50,569 bases of DNA from the NCBI GenBank assembly GCA_902826245.1, contig CADEEA010000017.1, forward strand, positions 1 to 50,569, in the 5' to 3' direction. The notes under the pieces are model-generated. The model was given only the letters and a program-made list of their open reading frames with translations. It had not been told where the DNA came from and searched no databases. Source of the DNA: an uncultured Alphaproteobacteria bacterium (lineage in GTDB: Bacteria > Pseudomonadota > Alphaproteobacteria > Caulobacterales > Aquidulcibacteraceae). This document shows, piece by piece, positions 43,459 through 50,569 of this stretch. A program made the position numbers and the translations under genes. The stretch's first letter is position 1. Each line of letters opens with the position of its first letter.

Positions 43459-44245
43459 ATCCGCGTCTCCGCCAGAGATCATACAGCAAAACGCCCGTCG
43501 CGATGGCCAGGTTCAGGCTATCGGCTCGCCCACGCATCGGCAATTGCACCAAGAGATCACAGGCCGCCTCTATCTCGGCGCTCAGTCCTGATTGCTCGTT
43601 GCCCATTAGCAGCACCGTTTGCGTGGGCGGCGGGATTTCTTCGCCAAAATGGCGCCCGTTCAGCGAGGCGCCGATCAGTGTGATGTTTCGCTGACGCTTG
43701 TATTCGAGCAATTCGTCTAAACTGGCGCGCGCCAGTCTCACCGCAAACAGCGATCCCATGCTCGCGCGCACCGCTTCCACGGAGAACGGATCGCAGCATT
43801 CGCCAACCAGCACGACGCCAGCGGCGCCTACGCTGTCGGCCGTTCGCAGGATTGTGCCAAGATTGCCGGGATCGCGCACACCCTCCAGCGCCACGACCGT
43901 CGCGCCCGCAATCTCATCGAGGGTGGAAAGCCGCTGCTCGTAGGCCCCGATTACCGTTTGCGGGTTATCGCGTTTGGTGATTTGGCCGAGCACGCTCTCG
44001 CTGGTCTCTATCACACGCACGCGGCGGCGTTCCGCTTCGTCAATGAGCGCCTGCAGGCGCGGGCGCTCCAGCGCGGCCGCGGCGTAAACCATGATCGCCG
44101 GCCAGATGCCGAGATCGGTCGCCTCCAAGGCGAGGCGTGCGCCTTCCGCGAGAAAAAGACCGCTTTCCGCGCGGCCTTTTTTGGCGTGGAGCCCCTTCAG
44201 CGTCTTGATCAGCGGGTTTGACGCGCTGGTAATGTGGTGGACCAT
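43439..44245 (-). CDS. TrmH/SpoU family RNA 2'-O-methyltransferase
   Basis: A SPOUT-class RNA methyltransferase of 268 residues. It has an N-terminal substrate-binding domain (ITSASNPLIKTLKGL, SGLFLAEGARLALEA). The trefoil-knot SAM domain has ALEGVRDPGNLGTILRTADS, LLMGNEQSGLS and RGRADSLNLAIATGVLLYD. It is RlmB/TrmH-like; the target RNA is not determined. ATG 44245 matches family starts. The frame extends to 44302 without a ribosome-binding site. It overlaps the RlmI-like gene downstream. Confidence 0.92.
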   Translation of the reverse strand: MVHHITSASNPLIKTLKGLHAKKGRAESGLFLAEGARLALEATDLGIWPAIMVYAAAALERPRLQALIDEAERRRVRVIETSESVLGQITKRDNPQTVIGAYEQRLSTLDEIAGATVVALEGVRDPGNLGTILRTADSVGAAGVVLVGECCDPFSVEAVRASMGSLFAVRLARASLDELLEYKRQRNITLIGASLNGRHFGEEIPPPTQTVLLMGNEQSGLSAEIEAACDLLVQLPMRGRADSLNLAIATGVLLYDLWRRRGYDGARA

Positions 44246-44346
44246 GATGCGCTCGCGTTCGCCCGCGTGGGTTTTCCGGTTTTCGCTTAGTTCGCTTGGC
44301 ATTAGAAGAGGACAAGGCGAAGCGGGGAACGTGCGGCGAAGGAAAA

Positions 44347-44529
44347 ATGATCGGCCTGTTCTTGTCCCAGGTTATTCTTTACGCGGCGGCGGGCATTTTG
44401 GGCCTCGCCCTGGGCTGGCGGCTGTTTGCGCTGTTGCGCGACGAACGTCGCAGGGTCATTGAGCGCGAAATCGATCAATTGCGGATGGCGCTGAGCGAGG
44501 CGCAGGTTCGACGCGCGCGTGGCTCATGA
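44347..44529 (+). CDS. 60-aa membrane/coiled-coil small protein
   Basis: A start with AAGGA directly upstream (ATG 44347) opens a 60-residue protein: one membrane helix (about 5-27, FLSQVILYAAAGILGLALGW) and a charged helical tail (RDERRRVIEREIDQLRMALS) likely to form a coiled coil. Its stop overlaps the next ATG (ATGA). The family is unknown. It is the first gene of a three-gene envelope module. Confidence 0.75.
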   Translation: MIGLFLSQVILYAAAGILGLALGWRLFALLRDERRRVIEREIDQLRMALSEAQVRRARGS

Positions 44530-45650
44530 ACGGGGACGAAGATATCTCGGTTGAGCGTTTGCGCGGCCTGCGCTTGCTGGGGCTCGTGGGCGGTGCGTTA
44601 GCTATCCTGCTTGGGATGTTTGCGCCTCAAGGGTCGGCGTTCTGGCGCATCCCGGAGCGGCTGCAGGCCGAAGCGAGCGCAGCGCTCCTGGCTACCGGCC
44701 ATCGCGGCGCCGAAGTCGCCATGGATGGGCAGCATGCGCTTCTATCGGGAATTCTCGCGGACGAGGCGGAGCAAGCTGGCGCTGTGCGCGCGGTGCTGGG
44801 TTCGGCCGGGGCGGGTGGTCCGTGGGCGGGCGGCGTCACCGGCGTCGACGCTTCGGGGCTAAGCATTGGCGCCGTTGAGCGCCCTTACAATTGGAGCGCC
44901 AGGCTGGAGGAAACTCGGGTCGTGCTTGCGGGAGCTGCGCCGACCGAAGCCGCGGCGGTTGCGTTGGCCGGGGCCGCGGCGCGCACATTCCCCAACCGTG
45001 AAATCGTAAACCAGATGCACGTCGCGGGCGGCGCCCCTTCGCCGGATTTTCGCGAGGTGGCCCGCTTGGCGATTGAGCGGCTTGGCGGGTTGAGCCGTGG
45101 AGAAGCGCGCATTGTCGATGCGCAGATCGTCTTTATCGGCGACGGCGGGCAAAGGGGCGTCGATGCGCTCAAGCGCGCTTTCGCGGCGCCGCCCGCGCCT
45201 TTCAGGGCGCGCGTCGACGTGACAATAGAAGGGCTCGACCCTGAGCACCCGGAACTTCAGGGATTGGACCTTGCGCGCGGCGACGCCGGCGATTGCACGC
45301 AAGCGTTCGCGCGTGTCATGGAGCAAAACGTCATCAATTTCGCCACTGGCTCGGCGGCGATCGACCCTTCCAGTCGTCACATCTTGGATACTCTGGTCTC
45401 GGTCGCGGTGCGTTGCGACCGGTTTTCGATTGAAGTGGCCGGCTACACCGACAACGAGGGCGCCCGCGCCGCCAATATGGAGCTTTCCTCAGCGCGCGCC
45501 GACGCTGTGGCTGACTATCTGGCTATGCATGGCGTCGCCCGTGAGCGTCTGGGCGCGCGCGGCTACGGCCCCGACCGACCGCGCGCCAGCAACGCCACTG
45601 AAGAAGGGCGTGCAGCCAATCGCCGGATTGAGTTCAATGTCAGCGGATAA
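44526..45650 (+). CDS. OmpA-domain envelope protein
   Basis: A 374-residue protein with one N-terminal membrane helix (about 16-33). A periplasmic region follows with two BON-like stretches (about 47-105 and 118-170). A C-terminal OmpA/peptidoglycan-binding domain starts near 267 (NFATGSAAIDPSSRHILDTL), with VAGYTDNEGARAANMELSSA and ARGYGPDRP. It should bridge inner membrane and cell wall. It is coupled to the 60-aa gene upstream and followed 9 bp later by the coiled-coil/HhH gene. Confidence 0.85.
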   Translation: MNGDEDISVERLRGLRLLGLVGGALAILLGMFAPQGSAFWRIPERLQAEASAALLATGHRGAEVAMDGQHALLSGILADEAEQAGAVRAVLGSAGAGGPWAGGVTGVDASGLSIGAVERPYNWSARLEETRVVLAGAAPTEAAAVALAGAAARTFPNREIVNQMHVAGGAPSPDFREVARLAIERLGGLSRGEARIVDAQIVFIGDGGQRGVDALKRAFAAPPAPFRARVDVTIEGLDPEHPELQGLDLARGDAGDCTQAFARVMEQNVINFATGSAAIDPSSRHILDTLVSVAVRCDRFSIEVAGYTDNEGARAANMELSSARADAVADYLAMHGVARERLGARGYGPDRPRASNATEEGRAANRRIEFNVSG

Positions 45651-45659
45651 GAGCGAACC

Positions 45660-46841
45660 ATGATCTGGCTCATCACCCAAATGGCCGGTTGGCTGCTGCT
45701 GACGATGGCGTCTTTCGCGCTGGTGGGCTGGGCATGGGCCGCGGAGCGTGCGGCGCCTGGCGAACGGGCGCTGCAGCGCGAACGCGAAAAGCTGGTGCGC
45801 GATATTGTCCGCTTGGGAGATGGGGGCGCACCCAGCGACAAAGTGGAGCGGGAACGCGAGAGCGACGCCCAGCGGCGCATGCTGGAAATCCGCAACGGCC
45901 GCATCGCCGAGCTGGAGCAAGCCTTATCGGCCGCGCGCGCGCGCGCCGACGAGAGCGCGTTGCGCGTGGCCGAACTCGAGCGCGCGCCGCCGCCCGGTCC
46001 CGCCGAGCATGAGGAAATCACGCGGCTGCGCGCTTTGGCGGCCCAGCACGAAGAGCAGCGCTCGCGCGAGATAACGGTGAAAGCTGAGCCGATTACAGAG
46101 AGCGATTCTTATCTCCAGGCTTGGCGCCTGCGTTATTTCGAACAGCGGGTGCGCTACCTCGAGGGCCAGAGGCCGACGCCGGTTCAGCCTGTCTCTGATC
46201 CAACCCCAGAATGGCGTGCGCGCGAGGCCGAAGCGCGGGCGGCGCATCTGGAGCAGGAGACGCGCTCGCTATTGGCGACGCGTGCGTCTGCTGAGATCGA
46301 GCCGTTCGCTGCGAACGCCGATGTCGACAAGCTGCTGCGTTGGCGCATGCTCTATCTGGAGCGGCGGGTTGAGCATTTGCAAAATCGGGCGCCGGCGTCT
46401 GCGCCAATGCCGGAAGCCAAACCGGACCCGGAGATCTGGAAGTGGCGCGCGCGTTACCTTGAAGCGCGGGTCCGCCATATGGAGCAGCGGGCACCAGCGG
46501 TGGTCTCTGTCGCCGCGCCGAGCTTGGAGGAGGCGATGCAATCGCCGCCGCCGGTGAACGTGAGCGGCGTGAAACCGCCGGTGTTGGCCGCGCCGCGCAA
46601 CGGCTTGCCTGACGATTTCACCCTCATCGAAGGATTAAGCGGGCTCCAGCAATCGACGCTCAATGCGCTCGGCGTGTTTCACTTCGATCAAATTGCGGCC
46701 TGGTCGCCGGAGAACGTCGCCTGGGTCGATCGCTACCTCTATCTCCGCGGTCGGATTGAAGAGGAAGAATGGGTCGAGCAGGCGGGAGAGCTTGCCCGCG
46801 ACGGCGTCGCAGGCGGCCGGCGACAGACCGAGGACGCGTAA
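45660..46841 (+). CDS. Membrane-anchored coiled-coil protein with tryptophan-anchored repeats and HhH-like domain
   Basis: A 393-residue protein: a membrane helix at about 4-27, long charged coiled coil (about 35-140), and four imperfect 17-residue repeats beginning Trp-Arg at about 155, 185, 228 and 262 (pattern W-R-x-x-Y-x-E-x-R-V-x-x-L). The C-terminal helix-hairpin-helix-like domain is at about 317-385 (DFTLIEGLSGLQQSTLNALG, FHFDQIAAWSPENVAWVD). The HhH-like domain resembles the one fused to some NuoE and ribosomal-protein homologues. No function is known. It is likely to work with the OmpA-domain protein. Confidence 0.78.
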   Translation: MIWLITQMAGWLLLTMASFALVGWAWAAERAAPGERALQREREKLVRDIVRLGDGGAPSDKVERERESDAQRRMLEIRNGRIAELEQALSAARARADESALRVAELERAPPPGPAEHEEITRLRALAAQHEEQRSREITVKAEPITESDSYLQAWRLRYFEQRVRYLEGQRPTPVQPVSDPTPEWRAREAEARAAHLEQETRSLLATRASAEIEPFAANADVDKLLRWRMLYLERRVEHLQNRAPASAPMPEAKPDPEIWKWRARYLEARVRHMEQRAPAVVSVAAPSLEEAMQSPPPVNVSGVKPPVLAAPRNGLPDDFTLIEGLSGLQQSTLNALGVFHFDQIAAWSPENVAWVDRYLYLRGRIEEEEWVEQAGELARDGVAGGRRQTEDA

Positions 46842-46842
46842 A

Positions 46843-47277
46843 TTAGCGCCGGTATTGTATGAAGCCCACATGCTGGGCGACCTGATCGTATAGTTTGCGC
46901 GCTGTTGTATTGCTCTCATGCGTCAGCCAATACACCCGCTCGCAGCCAAGCGCATCGGCGCGCGCGTACACGGCCTTGATCAGTGCGCGGCCTGCACCCA
47001 ATCTGCGCCCGGCCGGCGCAACGAATAGGTCTTCCAGATAACACAGATCAGCGGTCGACCATGTGCCGCGGTGCAGAACGCAATGAGCAAAACCGGTAAG
47101 GCCTTCCGGCTCGGCTTCAGCAACCAGCGCAAACAGGGGCTCGGCTGGGTCGAGGAGCCGCTCCCAGGTGGTCTCGGTGACAGCGTCGTCGAGCGTGCAC
47201 TCATAGAAGTCCAGATACCCGGCCCAAAGCCGCGCCCATTGGGGTCGGTCAGTCGCGCAAATATTTCGGATAATCAT
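46843..47277 (-). CDS. GNAT family N-acetyltransferase
   Basis: A 144-residue Gcn5-related acetyltransferase. The acetyl-CoA motif is LEDLFVAPAGRRLGAGRALI, with WLTHESNTTARKLYDQV at the C terminus (motif B). The form with DLCYLEDLFV resembles the spermidine/amino-acid acetylating GNATs. The substrate is unknown. It is convergent with the coiled-coil/HhH gene (1 bp apart) and 18 bp downstream of icd on the same strand. Confidence 0.9.
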   Translation of the reverse strand: MIIRNICATDRPQWARLWAGYLDFYECTLDDAVTETTWERLLDPAEPLFALVAEAEPEGLTGFAHCVLHRGTWSTADLCYLEDLFVAPAGRRLGAGRALIKAVYARADALGCERVYWLTHESNTTARKLYDQVAQHVGFIQYRR

Positions 47278-47295
47278 TTGCGCGCCGCCATCAGC

Positions 47296-48510
47296 TCACG
47301 CCCCCATCTCCTTATCCATATTGTCCGCGATTGCGTCGAGGAAGCCCTCGGTCGTCAGCCATTTCTGTTCATCGCCGACCAGCAGCGCCAGATCCTTGGA
47401 CATCTGCCCAGCTTCAACCGTGTCGACAGTGATCTTCTCCAGAAGCAGCGCGTAATCGATCAGCTTCTGATTGCCGTCGAGTTTGCCCCGATGGGCGAGG
47501 CCGCGTGTCCAAGCGAAGATCGAGGCGACAGAATTGGTGCTGGTGGGCTCGCCTTTCTGGTGCTGGCGATAATGGCGCGTGACAGTGCCGTGGGCGGCTT
47601 CGGCTTCCATAGTCTTGCCGTCGGGCGTGAGCAGCACAGAGGTCATCAGCCCAAGCGAGCCGAAGCCTTGCGCCACCGTATCCGACTGCACATCGCCGTC
47701 GTAATTCTTGCACGCCCATACGAAGCCGCCTGACCATTTCAGCGCCGAGGCGACCATGTCGTCGATCAGGCGATGTTCGTAGCTGAGCTTTCTGGCCGTG
47801 AACTGGTCCTTGAATTCGGCGTCGAATACCTCTTGGAAGATATCCTTGAAGCGCCCGTCATAGGCCTTGAGGATGGTGTTTTTGGTGGAGAGATAGACCG
47901 GCCACCCCTTCAGCAAACCGTACATGAAGGACGAGCGTGCGAACTCCTTGATGCTTTCATCGAGATTGTACATCGCCATGGCGACGCCCGCGCCGGGTGC
48001 GTCGAACACTTCGTGCTCGATCACTTTGCCGTCTTCGCCGACGAATTTGATCGAGAGTTTGCCCTTGCCGGGGAACTTGAAATCGGTGGCGCGGTATTGA
48101 TCGCCAAACGCGTGGCGTCCGACGACTATGGGTTTGGTCCAGCCGGGCACCAGCCGCGGCACATTCTTGCAGATGATCGGCTCACGAAAGATCACCCCGC
48201 CCAGAATGTTGCGGATGGTGCCGTTCGGCGACTTCCACATCTTCTTAAGGTTGAATTCTTTCACCCGGGCTTCGTCGGGCGTGATGGTGGCGCACTTGAC
48301 GCCGACGCCGTGCTTCTTGATCGCATTGGCGGCGTCAACGGTGACTTTGTCGTCAGTAGCGTCGCGATGCTCGATCCCGAGGTCATAATATTCAAGGTTG
48401 ATGTCGAGATAGGGGTGGATCAGCCGCTCTTTGATCAGCGCCCAGATGATCCGCGTCATCTCATCGCCGTCGAGCTCGACGACGGGGTTGTCCACTTTAA
48501 TCTTGGCCAT
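47296..48510 (-). CDS. icd: NADP-dependent isocitrate dehydrogenase
   Basis: A TCA-cycle enzyme converting isocitrate to 2-oxoglutarate and NADPH, 404 residues, of the eukaryote-like dimeric NADP type common in alphaproteobacteria. It begins [20 protein letters not shown]. Substrate motifs [12 protein letters not shown] and FREPIIC and the metal site ([20 protein letters not shown]) are present. The C-terminal NADP region has [16 protein letters not shown] is 7 bp before ATG 48510. It is divergent from trmJ, with a 101-bp shared upstream region. Confidence 0.97.
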   Translation of the reverse strand: MAKIKVDNPVVELDGDEMTRIIWALIKERLIHPYLDINLEYYDLGIEHRDATDDKVTVDAANAIKKHGVGVKCATITPDEARVKEFNLKKMWKSPNGTIRNILGGVIFREPIICKNVPRLVPGWTKPIVVGRHAFGDQYRATDFKFPGKGKLSIKFVGEDGKVIEHEVFDAPGAGVAMAMYNLDESIKEFARSSFMYGLLKGWPVYLSTKNTILKAYDGRFKDIFQEVFDAEFKDQFTARKLSYEHRLIDDMVASALKWSGGFVWACKNYDGDVQSDTVAQGFGSLGLMTSVLLTPDGKTMEAEAAHGTVTRHYRQHQKGEPTSTNSVASIFAWTRGLAHRGKLDGNQKLIDYALLLEKITVDTVEAGQMSKDLALLVGDEQKWLTTEGFLDAIADNMDKEMGA

Positions 48511-48611
48511 TGCGCGCACCTCGTTGTCGGAGAAACTTCCGGGGTGTTAGCAGCTTGACGTGGCCATGCAAGCTTGCGTGAGCGCGACCTTTTGGAGCAA
48601 ATCCGTTTCTC

Positions 48612-49397
48612 ATGACCCGCGCCGCCAACATGCCGCCGCCGATCCTGGAGGAATGGCCTGCCATCGTTCTCGTGCGTCCGCAAATGGGCGAGAATATAGG
48701 CGCCGTAGCACGGGCGATGCTGAACTTCGGGTTGACGCAATTGCGTCTGGTGGAGCCGCGCGACCGCTGGCCCAATCCGAAGGCCTATGCGGTGGCTTCG
48801 GGCGCAGACCGCGTGCTCGATGGTGCAAAGCTGGAATGGTCGCTCGCGCCGGCGCTCGCCGACGCTACTCTGGTGCTGGCCGCCACGGCGCGTCCGCGTG
48901 AACTGGAAAAACCGGTGTGGGGCCCGAGCGAAGCGGCTGAAAAACTCCGCGCCGCGATTGCCGCCGGCGAGCGCCCGGTCGTGCTTTTTGGGCCCGAGCG
49001 CGACGGGCTGATGAGCGACGAAGTCGCGCGCGCCGACGCCATCCTTACGCACCCGGTCAATCCTGGCTTCGCCTCGCTCAATCTGGCGCAAGCGGTGTGC
49101 GTGTTTTGCTATGCCTATGGTCAGGCGCGCCTGGGCGCGGCTGCGCCGGCCTGGTTCAACGAAAGCGAGGGCCGTCAAGCGACGCAAGAGGAGTTGGAAA
49201 ATCTATTCCAACACCTGGAGGACGAACTCGAACGCGGTCGCTTCTTTCATCCCCCGGACAAAACTCCGCTGACCAAACGCCATCTACGCGCGCCTTTCCT
49301 GCGGGCGCGCCTGACCGATCAGGAAGTGCGCACGCTACGCGGCGTGATCAAAGCGCTGACGATTGGGCGCGGCGGGCGGAAGAAGGGTCAAGAATGA
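48612..49397 (+). CDS. trmJ: TrmJ-like tRNA (cytidine/uridine-2'-O) methyltransferase
   Basis: A SPOUT-family RNA methyltransferase of 261 residues. VLVRPQMGENIGAVARAMLN is the family N terminus. LFGPERDGLMSDEVARADA and FASLNLAQAVCVFCYAYG form the knotted SAM site. The C-terminal helical tail (FLRARLTDQEVRTLRGVIKA) is as in TrmJ, which modifies position 32 of tRNAs. It overlaps the sir2 gene by ATGA. Confidence 0.9.
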   Translation: MTRAANMPPPILEEWPAIVLVRPQMGENIGAVARAMLNFGLTQLRLVEPRDRWPNPKAYAVASGADRVLDGAKLEWSLAPALADATLVLAATARPRELEKPVWGPSEAAEKLRAAIAAGERPVVLFGPERDGLMSDEVARADAILTHPVNPGFASLNLAQAVCVFCYAYGQARLGAAAPAWFNESEGRQATQEELENLFQHLEDELERGRFFHPPDKTPLTKRHLRAPFLRARLTDQEVRTLRGVIKALTIGRGGRKKGQE

Positions 49398-50137
49398 GCA
49401 GCGCCGACGCGCTCGCGCGCTTGATCAACGACGCCAGGCGGGCGGTGTTCTTCACCGGTGCGGGCATCTCAACCGAGAGCGGCATTCCGGATTTTCGTAG
49501 CCCCGGCGGCGTTTGGAGCAAGATGCAGCCGATCTATTTTCAGGAATTCGTCGCCTCGCGTGATACGCGGCGCGAGGCCTGGACGCGCGTGTTCAACAAG
49601 AGCGCAGGCTGGACCGGCGCCAGCCCCAACGCCGGCCATTTCGCGGTGGCCAAGCTGATCGCAACGGGGAAGGCCTCCGCGGTGATTACGCAAAACGTCG
49701 ACAATCTGCATCAGGACGCGGGGCTCGCGCCTGAGAAGGTGATCGAGCTGCACGGCAACGCGACCTACGCCAAGTGCCTCGAATGTGGGACCCGGTACGA
49801 GATCGAAGGGCTCCGCCCGCGCTGGGAGGCCGATGAAGAGATCGATTGCGGGCTTTGCGGCGGGCTGATCAAGACGGCGACGATATCGTTCGGGCAGCCC
49901 ATGCCGGAAGCGGAAATGGCGCGCGCCACACGCGAAGCGGAGGCGTGCGATTTGTTTATCGTGCTGGGTTCGTCGCTTGTGGTGTATCCAGCCGCGGGAC
50001 TGCCTTTGTTGGCGAAGCGCGCGGGCGCGCGGCTCGCAATCATCAACCGCGAACCGACCGAGCAGGACGAGGCCGCGGACATCGTTCTCAACACCGAAAT
50101 TGGGCCGCTGATGAGCGAGGTGTTGGTGGCAAGGTGA
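49394..50137 (+). CDS. Sir2-type NAD-dependent protein deacylase
   Basis: A 247-residue sirtuin. NAD motifs are TGAGISTESGIPDFRSP (residues 21-37) and TQNVDNLHQDAG. The catalytic base is His120 (ELHGN). The zinc site is Cys128, Cys131, Cys152 and Cys155. The set fits class III/U bacterial CobB-like deacylases removing acetyl or succinyl groups from lysines. It starts inside the trmJ stop (ATGA), with AAGGG upstream. Confidence 0.94.
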   Translation: MSSADALARLINDARRAVFFTGAGISTESGIPDFRSPGGVWSKMQPIYFQEFVASRDTRREAWTRVFNKSAGWTGASPNAGHFAVAKLIATGKASAVITQNVDNLHQDAGLAPEKVIELHGNATYAKCLECGTRYEIEGLRPRWEADEEIDCGLCGGLIKTATISFGQPMPEAEMARATREAEACDLFIVLGSSLVVYPAAGLPLLAKRAGARLAIINREPTEQDEAADIVLNTEIGPLMSEVLVAR

Positions 50138-50247
50138 TGTCCGTGGAGTGCAGCGCTTAGGCCTATCCTTTTAGAGACAACGGGTCGTTGTGTCGCGGCG
50201 TTGGCGGCGCGTTCGGAATTCACACTCGCTCCAAACTATCGAGATTC

Positions 50248-50347
50248 CGTCATCCCGGGCTTGCGAAGCAAGACCCGGGACCCAGGGGATCGTAGAGCAC
50301 GTCTGTCGCCCCTGGGTTCCGGATCGCGCTCCGCGCGTCCGGAATGA
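50248..50347. repeat. Composite palindromic repeat (same family as in glyS)
   Basis: It opens CGTCATCCCGGGCTTGC and closes GCGCGTCCGGAATGACA. Inner arms GGACCCAGGGG and CCCCTGGGTTCC flank a short loop. The right half is nearly identical to that of 549-653. It lies between convergent sir2 and nrdA, and the rest of this 249-bp gap shows nothing else. Confidence 0.85.
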
Positions 50348-50386
50348 CAGGACGCTGGACCTACGAAATTGTCCGATTCGGCACGT

Positions 50387-50569
50387 TCACTGACACGCCA
50401 AGCATTCCTCGTAATCGGTTTTCTCCGATTGCGGAACGAAGCTATCTGCCACGAGCTCTTTGGCATCTTCGCCGGCAAAGCCTGCGCGTTGCACGCTCTT
50501 GGAGCGGCAATAATACAAGCTCTTCACGCCGCGCTCCCACGCCATCCAGTGCAGCATGTGCAGATCCCA
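50387..50569 (-). CDS. nrdA: Ribonucleoside-diphosphate reductase alpha subunit, C-terminal part (runs off right edge)
   Basis: Only the last 60 codons are in the window. They read WDLHMLHWMAWERGVKSLYY, then CRSKSVQRAGFAGEDAKELV, ending EECLACQ. The C-x2-C tail shuttles electrons from thioredoxin to the active site of class Ia ribonucleotide reductase, and the CRSxSVQRA segment is conserved in alphaproteobacterial NrdA. It is convergent with sir2, with a palindromic repeat between. Confidence 0.9.
   Translation of the reverse strand, partial: WDLHMLHWMAWERGVKSLYYCRSKSVQRAGFAGEDAKELVADSFVPQSEKTDYEECLACQ

Noticed and set aside
44526..45650. OmpA-domain gene as Pal of the Tol-Pal system
   Set aside because: It has a membrane helix instead of a lipobox, two BON-like stretches, and no tol genes nearby.
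1..50569. CRISPR arrays, rRNA and tRNA genes, IS transposases
   Set aside because: The repeats seen are isolated palindromes, not regularly spaced. No cloverleaf, rRNA or transposase motif was recognised, though a weak tRNA could be missed without a program.

Overview
This 50.6-kb window is GC-rich, densely packed bacterial chromosome. Its content points to an alphaproteobacterium of the Caulobacterales/Hyphomonadaceae type. The evidence is a two-subunit glycyl-tRNA synthetase followed by pyruvate phosphate dikinase, a ddl-ftsQ-ftsA cell-division block, cytochrome c maturation genes of System I, a PdhS/PleC-type cell-cycle histidine kinase, glnE behind a DegP/two-component cluster, and a perfect TTAA-N7-TTAA CtrA-type motif. 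The taxonomy is inferred from gene content and order, not from a search.

Layout. 1-4.5 kb: 3' end of glyS, then ppdK. 4.7-10.3 kb: a SleB-type cell wall hydrolase with a CtrA-type motif over its start, a short-chain dehydrogenase, a DUF1272 protein, a VWA protein, a YqgE/AlgH protein, and an ECF sigma-factor cassette with two small membrane proteins. 10.3-11.0 kb: a Phd/VapC-like toxin-antitoxin pair with an apparently leaderless promoter. 11.0-20.8 kb: a peptidoglycan and division region in two blocks. murC is separated by 2.4 kb of unrelated genes from murB-DOMON-like-namZ(DUF1343)-ddl-ftsQ-ftsA, and ftsZ does not follow ftsA. 20.9-24.3 kb: ccmI-like, ccmE, ccmF, ccmH. 24.3-25.3 kb: a DUF433/DUF5615 module inserted between an intact ccmH and a second, partial copy of the ccmH 3' end. 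25.5-32 kb: degP-like protease, OmpR-type regulator, histidine kinase and glnE, closely spaced or overlapping. 32-37 kb: PdhS/PleC-type kinase and pepN on the minus strand. 37-43.5 kb: two acyl-CoA dehydrogenases, a Uma2 protein, soxR with a SoxR-box promoter facing a VOC gene, ogt, and an RlmI-like methyltransferase. 43.4-46.8 kb: a TrmH-type methyltransferase, then an uncharacterised three-gene envelope module (60-aa membrane protein, OmpA-domain protein, and a membrane/coiled-coil/helix-hairpin-helix protein with a tryptophan-anchored repeat). 46.8-50.6 kb: a GNAT protein, icd, trmJ, sir2, and the 3' end of nrdA.

The most notable things are structural. (i) The window is littered with composite palindromic repeats of at least four kinds. 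Two have landed in frame inside conserved protein genes: a full unit in glyS and a half unit in an acyl-CoA dehydrogenase. (ii) The toxin-antitoxin-like module behind ccmH is bracketed by a duplication of the ccmH 3' end. The differences between the copies are mostly synonymous, which suggests that one copy arrived from a related genome. (iii) A peptidoglycan-recycling gene (NamZ type) and a DOMON-like gene are embedded in the mur/fts operon. (iv) The OmpA/HhH module has an unfamiliar repeat architecture. No rRNA, tRNA, CRISPR array or transposase gene was seen.
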